A stretch of 64,000 nt of DNA from JAVJQS01 sp040218815 (GTDB lineage: Bacteria > Bacteroidota > Bacteroidia > Flavobacteriales_E > Vicingaceae), in assembly GCA_040218815.1 (NCBI GenBank), contig JAVJQS010000015.1, forward strand, positions 186,001 through 250,000, given 5' to 3'. Each line of letters opens with the position of its first letter. The stretch's first letter is position 1. The position numbers and the translations under genes were made by a program. This document shows, piece after piece, positions 42,365 to 51,030 of this stretch. The notes below the pieces were generated by a model, which did not search any database, was not told the DNA's origin, and saw nothing but the letters and a program-made list of their open reading frames with translations.

Positions 42365-43081
42365 ATGGGACAGAAGACAAATCCAATAGCTAATCGTTTA
42401 GGAATCATCAAAGGTTGGGACTCCAACTGGTATGGTGGTAGAAATTACGGTGACAAAATTGCTGAAGATGATAAAATTCGTCAATACATCATGGCGAGAC
42501 TTCAAAAAGCAAGTATCTCTAAAATTGTTATTGAAAGAACATTGAAGTTGATTACAGTTACGATCAACTCATCACGACCAGGTATTATTATCGGGAAAGG
42601 TGGTAAGGATGTTGACATGTTGAAGGAAGAATTGAAGAAGTTGACCAAGAAAGATGTTCAGATTAACATCTTTGAAATTAAGCGACCTGAATTGGATGCT
42701 AAATTAGTAGCTGACAGTGTTGCTCGTCAAATTGAAGGAAGAATTTCTTTCCGTAGAGCATCAAAAATGTCTGTTGCTTCTACCATGAGAATGGGTGCTG
42801 AAGGAATTAAGATTATGGTAAGTGGACGTTTAGGTGGAGCTGAAATGGCTCGAACTGAATTCTACAAAGAAGGAAGAATTCCATTGCACACCTTTAGAGC
42901 TGATATCGATTACGCGCTGTCAGAAGCGCATACTACTTATGGTAGAATTGGCGTGAAAGTTTGGATTTGTAAAGGTGAGATTTATGGTAAGAGAGATTTG
43001 TCTCCAAACATAGTTTCAAACAAACCAAGTCCAAATAAGCAAGGTGGCGGAAGATTTAGAGGCGGAAAGAAAAGAAATTAA
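42365..43081 (+). CDS. rpsC: 30S ribosomal protein S3
   Basis: A 238-aa mRNA-entry protein with mRNA helicase activity together with S4 and S5. The KH domain contains SRPGIIIGKGGKDVDMLKEE; the C-terminal domain has GRLGGAEMARTEFYKEGRIP. The Gly/Arg-rich tail is normal. The 34-bp gap to rplP is the widest in the superoperon but shows no hairpin. Confidence 0.98.
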   Translation: MGQKTNPIANRLGIIKGWDSNWYGGRNYGDKIAEDDKIRQYIMARLQKASISKIVIERTLKLITVTINSSRPGIIIGKGGKDVDMLKEELKKLTKKDVQINIFEIKRPELDAKLVADSVARQIEGRISFRRASKMSVASTMRMGAEGIKIMVSGRLGGAEMARTEFYKEGRIPLHTFRADIDYALSEAHTTYGRIGVKVWICKGEIYGKRDLSPNIVSNKPSPNKQGGGRFRGGKKRN

Positions 43082-43115
43082 GAAGAAATAAAGAGAAGGC
43101 TAAAACGAAAGAAAG

Positions 43116-43535
43116 ATGTTACAACCGAAAAGAACAAAGTTTAGAAAAATGCAAAAAGGTCGCATGAAGGGCAATGCCTCTCGTGGTCACCAAATTGCTT
43201 TCGGAAGTTTTGCGATTAAGACACTTGAAGAATGCTGGATTACTGCTCGTCAAATTGAGGCAGCAAGGATTGCGGTGACTCGTTACATGAAGCGAGAAGG
43301 TCAGATTTGGATAAGAATTTTTCCAGACAAGCCTGTAACAAAAAAGCCAGCTGAAGTACGAATGGGAAAAGGTAAGGGAGCTCCTGAACTTTTTGTAGCA
43401 GTAGCTAAGCCAGGAAGAATTTTGTTTGAAGCTGATGGTGTGCCATTGGATATTGCTAAAGAAGCAATGCGTTTAGCGGCTCAAAAATTACCAGTAAAAA
43501 CAAAGTTTTTAGTAAGAAGAGATTATAAAGCATAA
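43116..43535 (+). CDS. rplP: 50S ribosomal protein L16
   Basis: A 139-aa protein binding near the A-site tRNA elbow. LQPKRTKFRKMQKGRMKGNASRG opens it in part; MGKGKGAPELFVAVAKPGRILFE is the conserved core containing the Arg/Lys-rich loop. Next to rpmC (12 bp). Confidence 0.98.
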   Translation: MLQPKRTKFRKMQKGRMKGNASRGHQIAFGSFAIKTLEECWITARQIEAARIAVTRYMKREGQIWIRIFPDKPVTKKPAEVRMGKGKGAPELFVAVAKPGRILFEADGVPLDIAKEAMRLAAQKLPVKTKFLVRRDYKA

Positions 43536-43547
43536 TTAGTCAATACA

Positions 43548-43754
43548 ATGAAACAAACAGATATAAAGAATTTAAGTGCAGATGATTTGCAAGAAAATTT
43601 AGCTACACAGTCTGAATTATTGGCTAAATTAAAAATGAATCATTCGGTTTCTCCACTGGAGAATCCAATGCAGATTGGGGAAGCTAGAAGATCAGTAGCC
43701 CGATTGAAGACGGAAATAAGAAAAAGAGAATTGACACAAGCTCAAGCTAAATAA
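43548..43754 (+). CDS. rpmC: 50S ribosomal protein L29
   Basis: A 68-aa two-helix protein at the tunnel exit, next to L23. LSADDLQENLATQSELLAKLK and RRSVARLKTEIRKRE are typical. In the usual rplP-rpmC-rpsQ order, 8 bp before rpsQ. Confidence 0.96.
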   Translation: MKQTDIKNLSADDLQENLATQSELLAKLKMNHSVSPLENPMQIGEARRSVARLKTEIRKRELTQAQAK

Positions 43755-43762
43755 GCACTGCG

Positions 43763-44026
43763 ATGGAAGCAAACGTTAGAAATTTAAGAAAAGAAAGAAT
43801 TGGAGTTGTTGTTAGCAACAAAATGGATAAGTCCATTACTATTGCTGTTGAGAACAAGGTAAAGCACCCCATGTATGGGAAGTTTATTAAGAAGACTTCA
43901 AAGTTTATGGCTCATGATGAGAAGAATGATTGCAACATCGGTGATACGGTGAAGATCATGGAAACACGTCCATTGAGCAAGTCAAAGAATTGGAGATTAG
44001 TTGAAGTAATTGAAAGAGTGAAGTAA
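43763..44026 (+). CDS. rpsQ: 30S ribosomal protein S17
   Basis: An 87-aa OB-fold primary 16S rRNA-binding protein. RIGVVVSNKMDKSITIAVE, HPMYGKFIKKTSKFMAHDE and IMETRPLSKSKNWRLVEVIE are diagnostic. Only 2 bp separate it from rplN. Confidence 0.98.
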   Translation: MEANVRNLRKERIGVVVSNKMDKSITIAVENKVKHPMYGKFIKKTSKFMAHDEKNDCNIGDTVKIMETRPLSKSKNWRLVEVIERVK

Positions 44027-44028
44027 TT

Positions 44029-44397
44029 ATGATACAGCAAGAATCAAGATTAACTGTAGCGGATAATAGTGGAGCAAAAGAAGTTTTGTGTATCCGAGTG
44101 TTAGGTGGAACAAAAAGAAGATATGCTTCGATTGGAGATCAAATTGTGGTTTCTGTAAAATCTGCTATACCTTCAGGTAACATTAAGAAGGGTGCAGTTT
44201 CTAAAGCTGTAATCGTTCGAACGAAAAAGGAAGTTAGACGTCAAGATGGCTCTTACATTCGATTTGATAACAATGCAGTTGTATTGTTAGGCACAGCAGG
44301 AGAGATGAGAGGTACACGTATTTTTGGCCCCATCGCAAGAGAATTAAGAGATAAGCAGTTTATGAAAATTGTTTCATTGGCTCCTGAAGTACTTTAA
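44029..44397 (+). CDS. rplN: 50S ribosomal protein L14
   Basis: A 122-aa interface protein that forms bridge B8 and binds silencing factor RsfS in relatives. MIQQESRLTVADNSGAKEVL opens it; KGAVSKAVIVRTKKEVRRQDG and GTRIFGPIARELRD are conserved. First gene of the spc-type block. Confidence 0.98.
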   Translation: MIQQESRLTVADNSGAKEVLCIRVLGGTKRRYASIGDQIVVSVKSAIPSGNIKKGAVSKAVIVRTKKEVRRQDGSYIRFDNNAVVLLGTAGEMRGTRIFGPIARELRDKQFMKIVSLAPEVL

Positions 44398-44416
44398 TTA
44401 GAAATTGATCAAGATC

Positions 44417-44740
44417 ATGAAGAAGTTAAACATAAAAAAAGGAGATACGGTAAAAGTTATTGCCGGAGTTTCTAAAGGACAAGAGGGAAAGGTAATTAAA
44501 GTGATGCCAGCTGAATCAAGAGTTTATCTTGAAGGTGAAGGAATTAGAAAGAACAGCAAGCACACAAAGCCAAATGCCAATAACCAAGAAGGTGGTATTT
44601 TGAAGCAAGATGCTCCAATCCACATTTCTAATATTATGTTGGTTGATCCTTCTACAGGTAAAGTTGATCGTGTAGGTCGCAAAAATGAAGAAGGTAAATC
44701 GGTGAGGTATTTTAAGAAATCAAAAGAAGTTATTAAGTAA
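44417..44740 (+). CDS. rplX: 50S ribosomal protein L24
   Basis: A 107-aa assembly-initiator protein with a KOW motif (GDTVKVIAGVSKGQEGKVIK). The ATG at 44417 is preferred to an in-frame TTG four codons earlier. Its stop TAA shares the final A with the rplE ATG (TAATG), implying coupled translation. Confidence 0.96.
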   Translation: MKKLNIKKGDTVKVIAGVSKGQEGKVIKVMPAESRVYLEGEGIRKNSKHTKPNANNQEGGILKQDAPIHISNIMLVDPSTGKVDRVGRKNEEGKSVRYFKKSKEVIK

Positions 44741-45300
44741 TGGATAAGCCAAGATTAAAAGGAATGTACACTGAAGACATCAAAAAGAACATGATGTCAA
44801 GCTTTAACTACAAGAGTAGTATGCAAATTCCACGATTGACAAAGATTTGTATCAATCAAGGAGTTGGTGCAGCTGTTGCTGACAAAAAGTTAATTGACAA
44901 TGCAGTGTCTGAAATTACAGCAATCACTGGTCAGAAAGCAGTTCCGACCTACTCAAAAAAGGATATTTCTAACTTTAAGTTAAGAAAGGGAATGCCAATT
45001 GGTGTTCGTGTGACCTTGAGAGGTGATCGTATGTATGAATTTTTAGATCGTTTAATTGCGGTTTCATTGCCTAGAACAAGAGATTTTAGAGGAATTAGCA
45101 ATAAAGGATTTGACGGAAGAGGTAATTATACTTTAGGTGTTAAAGAACAAATTATTTTCCCTGAAATTGATATTGATAAAGTGAATAGAATTGGTGGAAT
45201 GGACATCACATTTGTTACTACTGCAGAAACAAATGAAGAATCAAGAGCTCTGTTAAAAGAGTTTGGAATGCCATTTCAAAAAAATAAAAACGAACAATAA
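44740..45300 (+). CDS. rplE: 50S ribosomal protein L5
   Basis: A 186-aa protein that binds 5S rRNA and contacts P-site tRNA. ICINQGVGAAVADKKL, FKLRKGMPIGVRVTLRGDRMY and GRGNYTLGVKEQIIFPEIDID are the expected blocks. Start overlaps the rplX stop by 1 nt; rpsN follows after 3 bp. Confidence 0.98.
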   Translation: MDKPRLKGMYTEDIKKNMMSSFNYKSSMQIPRLTKICINQGVGAAVADKKLIDNAVSEITAITGQKAVPTYSKKDISNFKLRKGMPIGVRVTLRGDRMYEFLDRLIAVSLPRTRDFRGISNKGFDGRGNYTLGVKEQIIFPEIDIDKVNRIGGMDITFVTTAETNEESRALLKEFGMPFQKNKNEQ

Positions 45301-45303
45301 GCC

Positions 45304-45573
45304 ATGGCTAAAGAATCAATGAAAGCTCGCGAAAGGAAACGAGCAAAAATGGTCGAGAGATATGCAGAGCGTAGAGCTGCATTGAAAGAAGCTGGAGATT
45401 ATGAGGCACTTCAAAAATTGCCTAAAAATTCAGCAGCAATCAGAATGCACAATCGTTGCAGTTTGACTGGAAGACCAAAAGGATACATGAGACAATTCGG
45501 AATTTCTCGTGTGAAATTTAGAGAAATGGCAAGCCAAGGGTTGATTCCTGGTGTTAAAAAAGCAAGTTGGTAA
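45304..45573 (+). CDS. rpsN: 30S ribosomal protein S14, zinc-independent long form
   Basis: An 89-aa protein of the long (C-minus) type: it keeps NRCSLTGRPKGYMRQFGISR, but the CxxC pairs of the short zinc-binding S14 are missing. It therefore does not need zinc. Normal for Bacteroidota. Located between rplE and rpsH. Confidence 0.97.
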   Translation: MAKESMKARERKRAKMVERYAERRAALKEAGDYEALQKLPKNSAAIRMHNRCSLTGRPKGYMRQFGISRVKFREMASQGLIPGVKKASW

Positions 45574-45589
45574 TTTAATATAAGGAACA

Positions 45590-45988
45590 ATGACAGATCC
45601 AATTTCAGATTTTCTGACTAGAATTAGAAACGCATCAAGCGCGAAGCATAGAGTGGTAGAAATTCCTGCCTCTAACCTTAAAAAAGAAATGACAAAAATT
45701 CTTTTTGAGAAGGGGTATATTTTAAATTACAAGTTTATTGATGGAGAAAATCCTCAAGGAGTAATTAAAATTGCATTGAAGTACCACCCGGTATCAAAGG
45801 TTTCAGCCATTAAGAGTTTGGCTAGAATTAGTAAGCCAGGATTGAGAAAGTACGTACAGTCTGATAACTTACCTCGAGTAATTAACGGATTGGGAGTTGC
45901 AATTATCTCTACTTCTAAAGGAGTAATGACCGATAAAGAAGCACGAAAAGAAAAAGTAGGTGGCGAAGTACTTTGCTACATATATTAA
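45590..45988 (+). CDS. rpsH: 30S ribosomal protein S8
   Basis: A 132-aa primary 16S rRNA binder; in E. coli it represses the spc operon by binding the rplE mRNA. TDPISDFLTRIRNA and the C-terminal GLGVAIISTSKGVMTDKEAR signature are present. A similar autoregulatory site at rplE was not identified. Confidence 0.98.
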   Translation: MTDPISDFLTRIRNASSAKHRVVEIPASNLKKEMTKILFEKGYILNYKFIDGENPQGVIKIALKYHPVSKVSAIKSLARISKPGLRKYVQSDNLPRVINGLGVAIISTSKGVMTDKEARKEKVGGEVLCYIY

Positions 45989-46009
45989 GAACAATAGAAA
46001 GAGAAAGTT

Positions 46010-46564
46010 ATGTCAAGAATTGGTTTAGCACCTGTTGAAGTACCACAAGGCGTAGAGGTTAATATCTCTGATAAGAATGTTGTGACCGTTAAGGGAACGA
46101 AAGGTGAATTAAAACAAACAATTGATCCTTGTATTTCAGTAACAATGGAAGATGGAGTTGTTTCATTGAAAAGACACTCTGATCAAAAAGATCATAAAGC
46201 AAAACACGGGTTATACCGCGCTTTGATTGACAATATGATTGAAGGAGTTAGCAATGGTTATCAAAAGCAGTTGGAATTAGTTGGGGTAGGGTATAGAGCT
46301 TCAAACCAAGGACAGCGATTAGATTTAGCCTTAGGATTTTCTCATCCAATTGTTATTGAATTGCCAACTGAAGTGAAAGTAGAAACGCTTTCTGAAAGAG
46401 GTAAGAATCCAATTATAACGCTTAACTCTTTTGATAAGCAATTGATTGGTCAAGTAGCTGCAAAAATTAAATCATTGAGAAAACCTGAGCCATACAAAGG
46501 CAAAGGGGTTCGATTTGTTGGAGAATACATTAGAAGAAAAGCAGGTAAATCTGCTGCTAAATAA
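46010..46564 (+). CDS. rplF: 50S ribosomal protein L6
   Basis: A 184-aa two-domain protein near the factor-binding site. SRIGLAPVEVPQGVEVNI opens it, and the C-terminal signature KPEPYKGKGVRFVGEYIRRK is complete. Spaced 6 bp from rplR. Confidence 0.98.
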   Translation: MSRIGLAPVEVPQGVEVNISDKNVVTVKGTKGELKQTIDPCISVTMEDGVVSLKRHSDQKDHKAKHGLYRALIDNMIEGVSNGYQKQLELVGVGYRASNQGQRLDLALGFSHPIVIELPTEVKVETLSERGKNPIITLNSFDKQLIGQVAAKIKSLRKPEPYKGKGVRFVGEYIRRKAGKSAAK

Positions 46565-46570
46565 TAAGTT

Positions 46571-46927
46571 ATGGCATTAAGTAAGTCAGATAGAAGACTC
46601 AGAATTAAAAGAAGAATCCGTAAGGTTGTTGCTGGAACAGCAGAACGTCCACGTATGTCAGTTTTTAGAAGCAATAAAGAAATTTATGCGCAACTGGTTG
46701 ACGATGATAGCGGAAAAACATTATTGTCTGCTTCTTCAAGAGAAAAAGCAATTGCATCTAAAAAAGTTGCAAAAATTGAACAAGCTGAACTAGTTGGAAA
46801 ATTAGTTGCTGAAAAAGCACAAAAAGAAGGAATTACTACTGTGAGTTTTGACCGAAACGGTTATTTATACCACGGAAGAGTAAAGGCTATTGCTGATGGT
46901 GCTAGAGAAGGTGGATTAAACTTTTAA
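46571..46927 (+). CDS. rplR: 50S ribosomal protein L18
   Basis: A 118-aa 5S rRNA-binding protein. Basic N-terminus (RRLRIKRRIRKVVAGTAERP) then VFRSNKEIYAQLVDD and the conserved end YHGRVKAIADGAREGGLNF. Standard position between rplF and rpsE. Confidence 0.98.
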   Translation: MALSKSDRRLRIKRRIRKVVAGTAERPRMSVFRSNKEIYAQLVDDDSGKTLLSASSREKAIASKKVAKIEQAELVGKLVAEKAQKEGITTVSFDRNGYLYHGRVKAIADGAREGGLNF

Positions 46928-46952
46928 TTGAATAAGAGATAAAGAATAAATT

Positions 46953-47471
46953 ATGGCTAACGCAAACACAAAGAGAGTTAAGTCTAGCGAAATTGAACTA
47001 AAAGATAAATTAGTTGGAATTCAGCGAGTAACTAAAGTAACAAAAGGAGGAAGACATTTTAGTTTTTCAGCAATTGTTGTGGTTGGAAATGAAAATGGTA
47101 TTGTAGGGTATGGACTGGGTAAAGCCAATGAAGTTACTGAAGCTATTTCAAAAGGAATTGACGATGCAAAAAAGAACTTAATTAAAGTTCCAATTGTAAA
47201 CTCAACAGTTCCACACCAACAAGAAGCTAAATATGGTGGAGCACAGGTATTTATTAAGCCTGCTTCTCATGGTACCGGTGTTATTGCTGGTGGTGCGATG
47301 CGTGCTGTATTAGAGAGTGTTGGAATTCACGATGTGTTGGCCAAGTCTAAAGGATCTTCAAACCCTCACAACGTGGTAAAAGCGACTATTAAAGCATTGC
47401 AAAATATGCGTGATGCATATACTGTTGCAAAACATAGAGGAGTTGAGTTAGATGTTGTATTTAACGGTTAA
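46953..47471 (+). CDS. rpsE: 30S ribosomal protein S5
   Basis: A 172-aa fidelity and mRNA-helicase protein. The double-stranded-RNA-binding-like N-terminal domain has KVTKGGRHFSFSAIVVVG and GYGLGKANEVTEAISKGIDD; the C-terminal half has GVIAGGAMRAVLESVGIHDV. The loop where spectinomycin-resistance changes arise is intact. Confidence 0.98.
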   Translation: MANANTKRVKSSEIELKDKLVGIQRVTKVTKGGRHFSFSAIVVVGNENGIVGYGLGKANEVTEAISKGIDDAKKNLIKVPIVNSTVPHQQEAKYGGAQVFIKPASHGTGVIAGGAMRAVLESVGIHDVLAKSKGSSNPHNVVKATIKALQNMRDAYTVAKHRGVELDVVFNG

Positions 47472-47482
47472 AATTGAAAGAA

Positions 47483-47662
47483 ATGTCTAAGATAAAAGTT
47501 ACTCAAATTAGAAGTAGAATTAACAGACCACAGCGCCAAAAATTAACCTTGGATGCATTGGGTTTGACTAGAAACCAAAAAACAGTGGAGCATGAAGATA
47601 CTCCGCAAATTTTGGGAATGATAAATAAGGTGAAGCACCTTGTGAGTGTAGAAAAAGCGTAA
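47483..47662 (+). CDS. rpmD: 50S ribosomal protein L30
   Basis: A 59-aa small protein (KIKVTQIRSRINRPQRQK, LDALGLTRNQKTVEHEDTP). The ATG at 47483 is chosen; the frame extends three codons upstream to a TTG. L30 is missing in some bacteria, but present here in its usual place between rpsE and rplO. Confidence 0.96.
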   Translation: MSKIKVTQIRSRINRPQRQKLTLDALGLTRNQKTVEHEDTPQILGMINKVKHLVSVEKA

Positions 47663-47678
47663 GCAAAAAAGTTATATC

Positions 47679-48128
47679 ATGGATTTAAGTAATCTAAAAC
47701 CTGCAAAAGGTTCAGTAAGTAGAGGTAAGCGAGTAGGTCGTGGAGAAGGTTCAGGTAAAGGAGGAACTTCTACAAGAGGACATAAAGGCGCTAAATCAAG
47801 ATCAGGATACTCTAAAAAAGTTGGATTTGAAGGTGGTCAAATGCCATTGCAACGAAGAGTTCCAAAATTTGGTTTTACTAATATCAATAGAAAAGAATTT
47901 AAAGGTATCAATCTAGATACCTTACAAAATATTGTTTCTGCTAAGAAGGTAGATGAAATTGATTTAGAAGTTTTAATTGAAAACGGTTTAGCAAGTAGAA
48001 ATAGCTTGGTTAAGATTTTGGGTAGAGGTTCACTCGATGCAAAAATTGAAATTAAAGCACATTCTTTTTCAAAAAGTGCTAAAGAAGCTATTGAAGCGAA
48101 AGGTGGAACTGCAGAAATTATATCATAA
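47679..48128 (+). CDS. rplO: 50S ribosomal protein L15
   Basis: A 149-aa late-assembly protein. LSNLKPAKGSVSRGKRVGRG and the Gly-rich GKGGTSTRGHKGAKSRSGYS extension are typical, with GGQMPLQRRVPKFGF after it. Ends 3 bp before secY, the usual linkage to the translocon gene. Confidence 0.98.
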   Translation: MDLSNLKPAKGSVSRGKRVGRGEGSGKGGTSTRGHKGAKSRSGYSKKVGFEGGQMPLQRRVPKFGFTNINRKEFKGINLDTLQNIVSAKKVDEIDLEVLIENGLASRNSLVKILGRGSLDAKIEIKAHSFSKSAKEAIEAKGGTAEIIS

Positions 48129-48131
48129 ACT

Positions 48132-49472
48132 ATGAAGCGTTTTTTCGAAACTTTAAAGAATATTTGGACGATAGAAGATCTACGTGTTAGAATAATTAAC
48201 ACTCTGGGTCTTTTATTAATCTATCGTTTAGGTTCTTATGTAGTTCTTCCAGGTGTTGATTCTCAGGCGTTGGAAATTGCCAATGCAGGAAATTCAGGAG
48301 GAATTGCAGGATTGTTAGATTTGTTTGCAGGTGGAGCTTTTTCTAGAGCATCCATTTTTGCATTGGGTATTATGCCCTACATTTCAGCATCTATTGTTGT
48401 TCAATTGCTTGGAATCGCAATTCCTTATTTTCAGAAATTACAAAAAGAAGGAGAGAGCGGTAGAAGAAAAATCAATCAAATTACTAGGATGCTCACCATT
48501 GCTATTGTTGGATTTCAAGCTCCAGGTTACATTGCATCACAATTACCTGAATTGACAGGTGCAGGAATGATGGTTCGTCCTGATACTTTGTTTTGGTGGG
48601 TTTCAACTGTTATTATTCTGATTACTGGTACTATGTTCGTGATGTGGTTAGGTGAAAGAATTACGGAAAAAGGACTTGGAAATGGAATTTCACTGATCAT
48701 TATGATTGGAATTATTGCCAATTTACCCTTTGCATTCGTTGCTGAGTTTGCTTCGAGAATAAAAGGCGGAGGATTAGTAATCTTATTGGTAGAATTGGTA
48801 ATTTTGCTCCTCGTAATAATTGCCACCATCTTATTGGTGCAAGGAACTCGAAGAGTACCGGTGCAATTTGCGAAACGTGTTGTTGGAAATAAGCAGTATG
48901 GTGGCGTTCGTCAGTATATTCCTTTAAAGGTTAATGCTGCAGGTGTAATGCCAATCATTTTTGCGCAAGCAATTATGTTTATTCCAATTACTTTGGCGGG
49001 GTTTGCCAATTCTGATTCCTTAACGGGTTTAACAGCTGCGTTAAGTGATTATACAGGATTTTGGTACAACTTTATTTTTGCTTTGATGATTATTGCATTT
49101 ACTTACTTCTACACTGCGGTAACAGTAAATCCTAATCAGATGGCAGATGATATGAAGAAAAATGGCGGTTTTGTTCCAGGTGTTAAGCCCGGTAAAAGAA
49201 CAGCCGAATTTTTGGATACGATTCTTTCGAGAATTACCTTGCCAGGTTCAATTTTCTTGGCGATTGTTGCAATTTTGCCCGCTTTTGCTGCTAAAGCAGG
49301 AGTTAACGGACAGTTTGCTCAATTCTATGGAGGTACATCACTATTGATTTTAGTTGGTGTAATCTTAGATACTCTGCAACAAGTGGAAAGCCATTTGTTA
49401 ATGAGACACTATGATGGGTTGATGAAGTCGGGAAGAATTAAAGGTCGATCAAGCATTAACATGGCGGGTTAA
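48132..49472 (+). CDS. secY: Preprotein translocase channel subunit SecY
   Basis: A 446-aa inner-membrane protein with about ten transmembrane helices. Signature 1 is GGAFSRASIFALGIMPYISA, signature 2 MWLGERITEKGLGNGISLII; the C-terminal cytoplasmic loop has GVKPGKRTAEFLDTILSRIT. SecYEG is the channel for Sec-dependent export, used by all the signal-peptide proteins in this window. It sits in the spc block directly before map; the adk gene often found here is absent. Confidence 0.98.
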   Translation: MKRFFETLKNIWTIEDLRVRIINTLGLLLIYRLGSYVVLPGVDSQALEIANAGNSGGIAGLLDLFAGGAFSRASIFALGIMPYISASIVVQLLGIAIPYFQKLQKEGESGRRKINQITRMLTIAIVGFQAPGYIASQLPELTGAGMMVRPDTLFWWVSTVIILITGTMFVMWLGERITEKGLGNGISLIIMIGIIANLPFAFVAEFASRIKGGGLVILLVELVILLLVIIATILLVQGTRRVPVQFAKRVVGNKQYGGVRQYIPLKVNAAGVMPIIFAQAIMFIPITLAGFANSDSLTGLTAALSDYTGFWYNFIFALMIIAFTYFYTAVTVNPNQMADDMKKNGGFVPGVKPGKRTAEFLDTILSRITLPGSIFLAIVAILPAFAAKAGVNGQFAQFYGGTSLLILVGVILDTLQQVESHLLMRHYDGLMKSGRIKGRSSINMAG

Positions 49473-49475
49473 GTC

Positions 49476-50255
49476 ATGTACTTGAAGACTGAGGAAGAAA
49501 TAGAATTAATAAGAGAGAGTTCTTTACTTGTTGGAAAAACTTTAGCAGAAGTAGCTAAGCTTATCAAACCGGGAGTTACCACTGCCGAATTAGATAAGAT
49601 CGCAGAGGAATTTATCCGCGATAATGGAGCAATACCAGGCTTTAAAGGCTTGTATGGTTGCCCCAGTACTTTGCTTACTTCGGTTAACGCAGCAGTAGTT
49701 CATGGATTACCTAATAAAACACCATTACAAAGTGGTGATATAGTGTCGGTAGACTGTGGCGTGTTGATGAATGAGTTTTATGGTGATGTAGCCTACACTT
49801 TTGAAGTTGGCGAAGTAAGCAATGAGGTAAAAGCTTTATTGCAAACCACCAAAGATTGTTTAGCAGCCGGTATTGCTGCAGCGAAAGCTGGCAATAGAAT
49901 AGGTGACATTGGAGAAGCTATTCAATCTATTGCTGAAGATAATGGCTACGGAGTAGTTCGAGAATTGGTAGGTCATGGATTGGGTAAAAAATTGCATGAA
50001 GAACCAAATGTTCCGAATTACGGAAGAAGAGGAAATGGAGTGAAGCTAAAAGAAGGCTTAGTATTGGCGATTGAACCAATGATTAATATGGGGAAACGTC
50101 AAGTGAAGCAAGATGAAGATGGTTGGACAATTTTAACAGCCGATGGATTGCCTTCTGCACATTTCGAGCACGATGTTGTTGTTCGGAAAGATGGGGCTGA
50201 AGTTTTATCAACGCATGAATTCGTTGAAGAAGTATTAAATAAAAAGAGGAATTAA
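49476..50255 (+). CDS. map: Type I methionine aminopeptidase
   Basis: A 259-aa cytoplasmic metallo-peptidase that removes the initiator Met. Metal ligands are visible in order: Asp in VSVDCGV, Asp in YGDVAYTF, His in GHGLGKKLHEEP, Glu in AIEPMIN and Glu in FEHDVVV. Length fits type Ia. Three bp after secY and 7 bp before infA. Confidence 0.98.
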   Translation: MYLKTEEEIELIRESSLLVGKTLAEVAKLIKPGVTTAELDKIAEEFIRDNGAIPGFKGLYGCPSTLLTSVNAAVVHGLPNKTPLQSGDIVSVDCGVLMNEFYGDVAYTFEVGEVSNEVKALLQTTKDCLAAGIAAAKAGNRIGDIGEAIQSIAEDNGYGVVRELVGHGLGKKLHEEPNVPNYGRRGNGVKLKEGLVLAIEPMINMGKRQVKQDEDGWTILTADGLPSAHFEHDVVVRKDGAEVLSTHEFVEEVLNKKRN

Positions 50256-50262
50256 ATTATAT

Positions 50263-50481
50263 ATGGCAAAACAAGCATCTATAGAACAAGATGGAACAGT
50301 AACAGAAGCATTATCAAATGCGATGTTTAGAGTAGAGTTGGAAAATGGGCATTTAATAACTGCTCACATTTCAGGAAAAATGAGAATGTTCTATATTAAA
50401 TTATTGCCAGGGGATAAAGTAAAAGTTGAAATGTCTCCATATGATTTAACAAAAGGAAGAATAACTTACAGGTATAAATAA
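50263..50481 (+). CDS. infA: Translation initiation factor IF-1
   Basis: A 72-aa OB-fold protein that occupies the 30S A site during initiation. AKQASIEQDGTVTEALSNAM, RVELENGHLITAHISGKMR and PGDKVKVEMSPYDLTKGRI are diagnostic. Standard Bacteroidota order map-infA-rpmJ. Confidence 0.98.
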   Translation: MAKQASIEQDGTVTEALSNAMFRVELENGHLITAHISGKMRMFYIKLLPGDKVKVEMSPYDLTKGRITYRYK

Positions 50482-50496
50482 ATTAACGTAATCGTT

Positions 50497-50613
50497 ATGA
50501 AAGTAAGAGCATCAATAAAAAAGAGAAGTGCAGACTGCAAGATTGTTCGCAGAAAAGGGCGCTTATATGTGATTAATAAAAAGAATCCAAAGTTTAAGCA
50601 AAGACAAGGATAA
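50497..50613 (+). CDS. rpmJ: 50S ribosomal protein L36, zinc-independent form
   Basis: A 38-aa protein read directly from the sequence: MKVRASIKKRSADCKIVRRK, then GRLYVINKKNPKFKQRQG. Only one Cys (residue 14) remains of the three Cys and one His that bind zinc in C-plus L36, so this is the C-minus form. It fills the 147-bp space between infA and rpsM with 15-bp gaps on each side. Confidence 0.96.
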   Translation: MKVRASIKKRSADCKIVRRKGRLYVINKKNPKFKQRQG

Positions 50614-50628
50614 GTAAATACATTATTT

Positions 50629-51006
50629 ATGGCTAGAATAGCAGGTATTGATTTACCAAAAAATAAGCGAGGCGAAATTGGACTAACTTATATCTACGGA
50701 ATAGGAAGAAGTTCAGCTCAACACATTTTATCAAAAGCAGAAGTAAATTTTGATAAGAAAGTTCAAGATTGGGACGATGATGAATTGTCAAAAATAAGAA
50801 CGGTATTAAATGATGAGTATACAGTAGAAGGTACGCTTCGTTCAGAAGTTCAGTTGAACATTAAGCGTTTGATGGATATTGGATGCTACCGCGGTGTGCG
50901 ACATAGAACTGGATTGCCTTTGAGAGGTCAGAAGACCAAGAACAATGCACGAACAAGAAAAGGTAAAAAGAAAACAGTTGCTAATAAGAAAAAAGTAACT
51001 AAATAA
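50629..51006 (+). CDS. rpsM: 30S ribosomal protein S13
   Basis: A 125-aa 30S head protein making inter-subunit bridges B1a and B1b. ARIAGIDLPKNKRGEIGLTY, IGCYRGVRHRTGLPLRGQKTK and the basic tail NARTRKGKKKTVANKKKVTK are typical. First of the alpha-operon genes. Confidence 0.98.
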   Translation: MARIAGIDLPKNKRGEIGLTYIYGIGRSSAQHILSKAEVNFDKKVQDWDDDELSKIRTVLNDEYTVEGTLRSEVQLNIKRLMDIGCYRGVRHRTGLPLRGQKTKNNARTRKGKKKTVANKKKVTK

Positions 51007-51030
51007 TAAGAGCGAATAACGTTTTACAAG

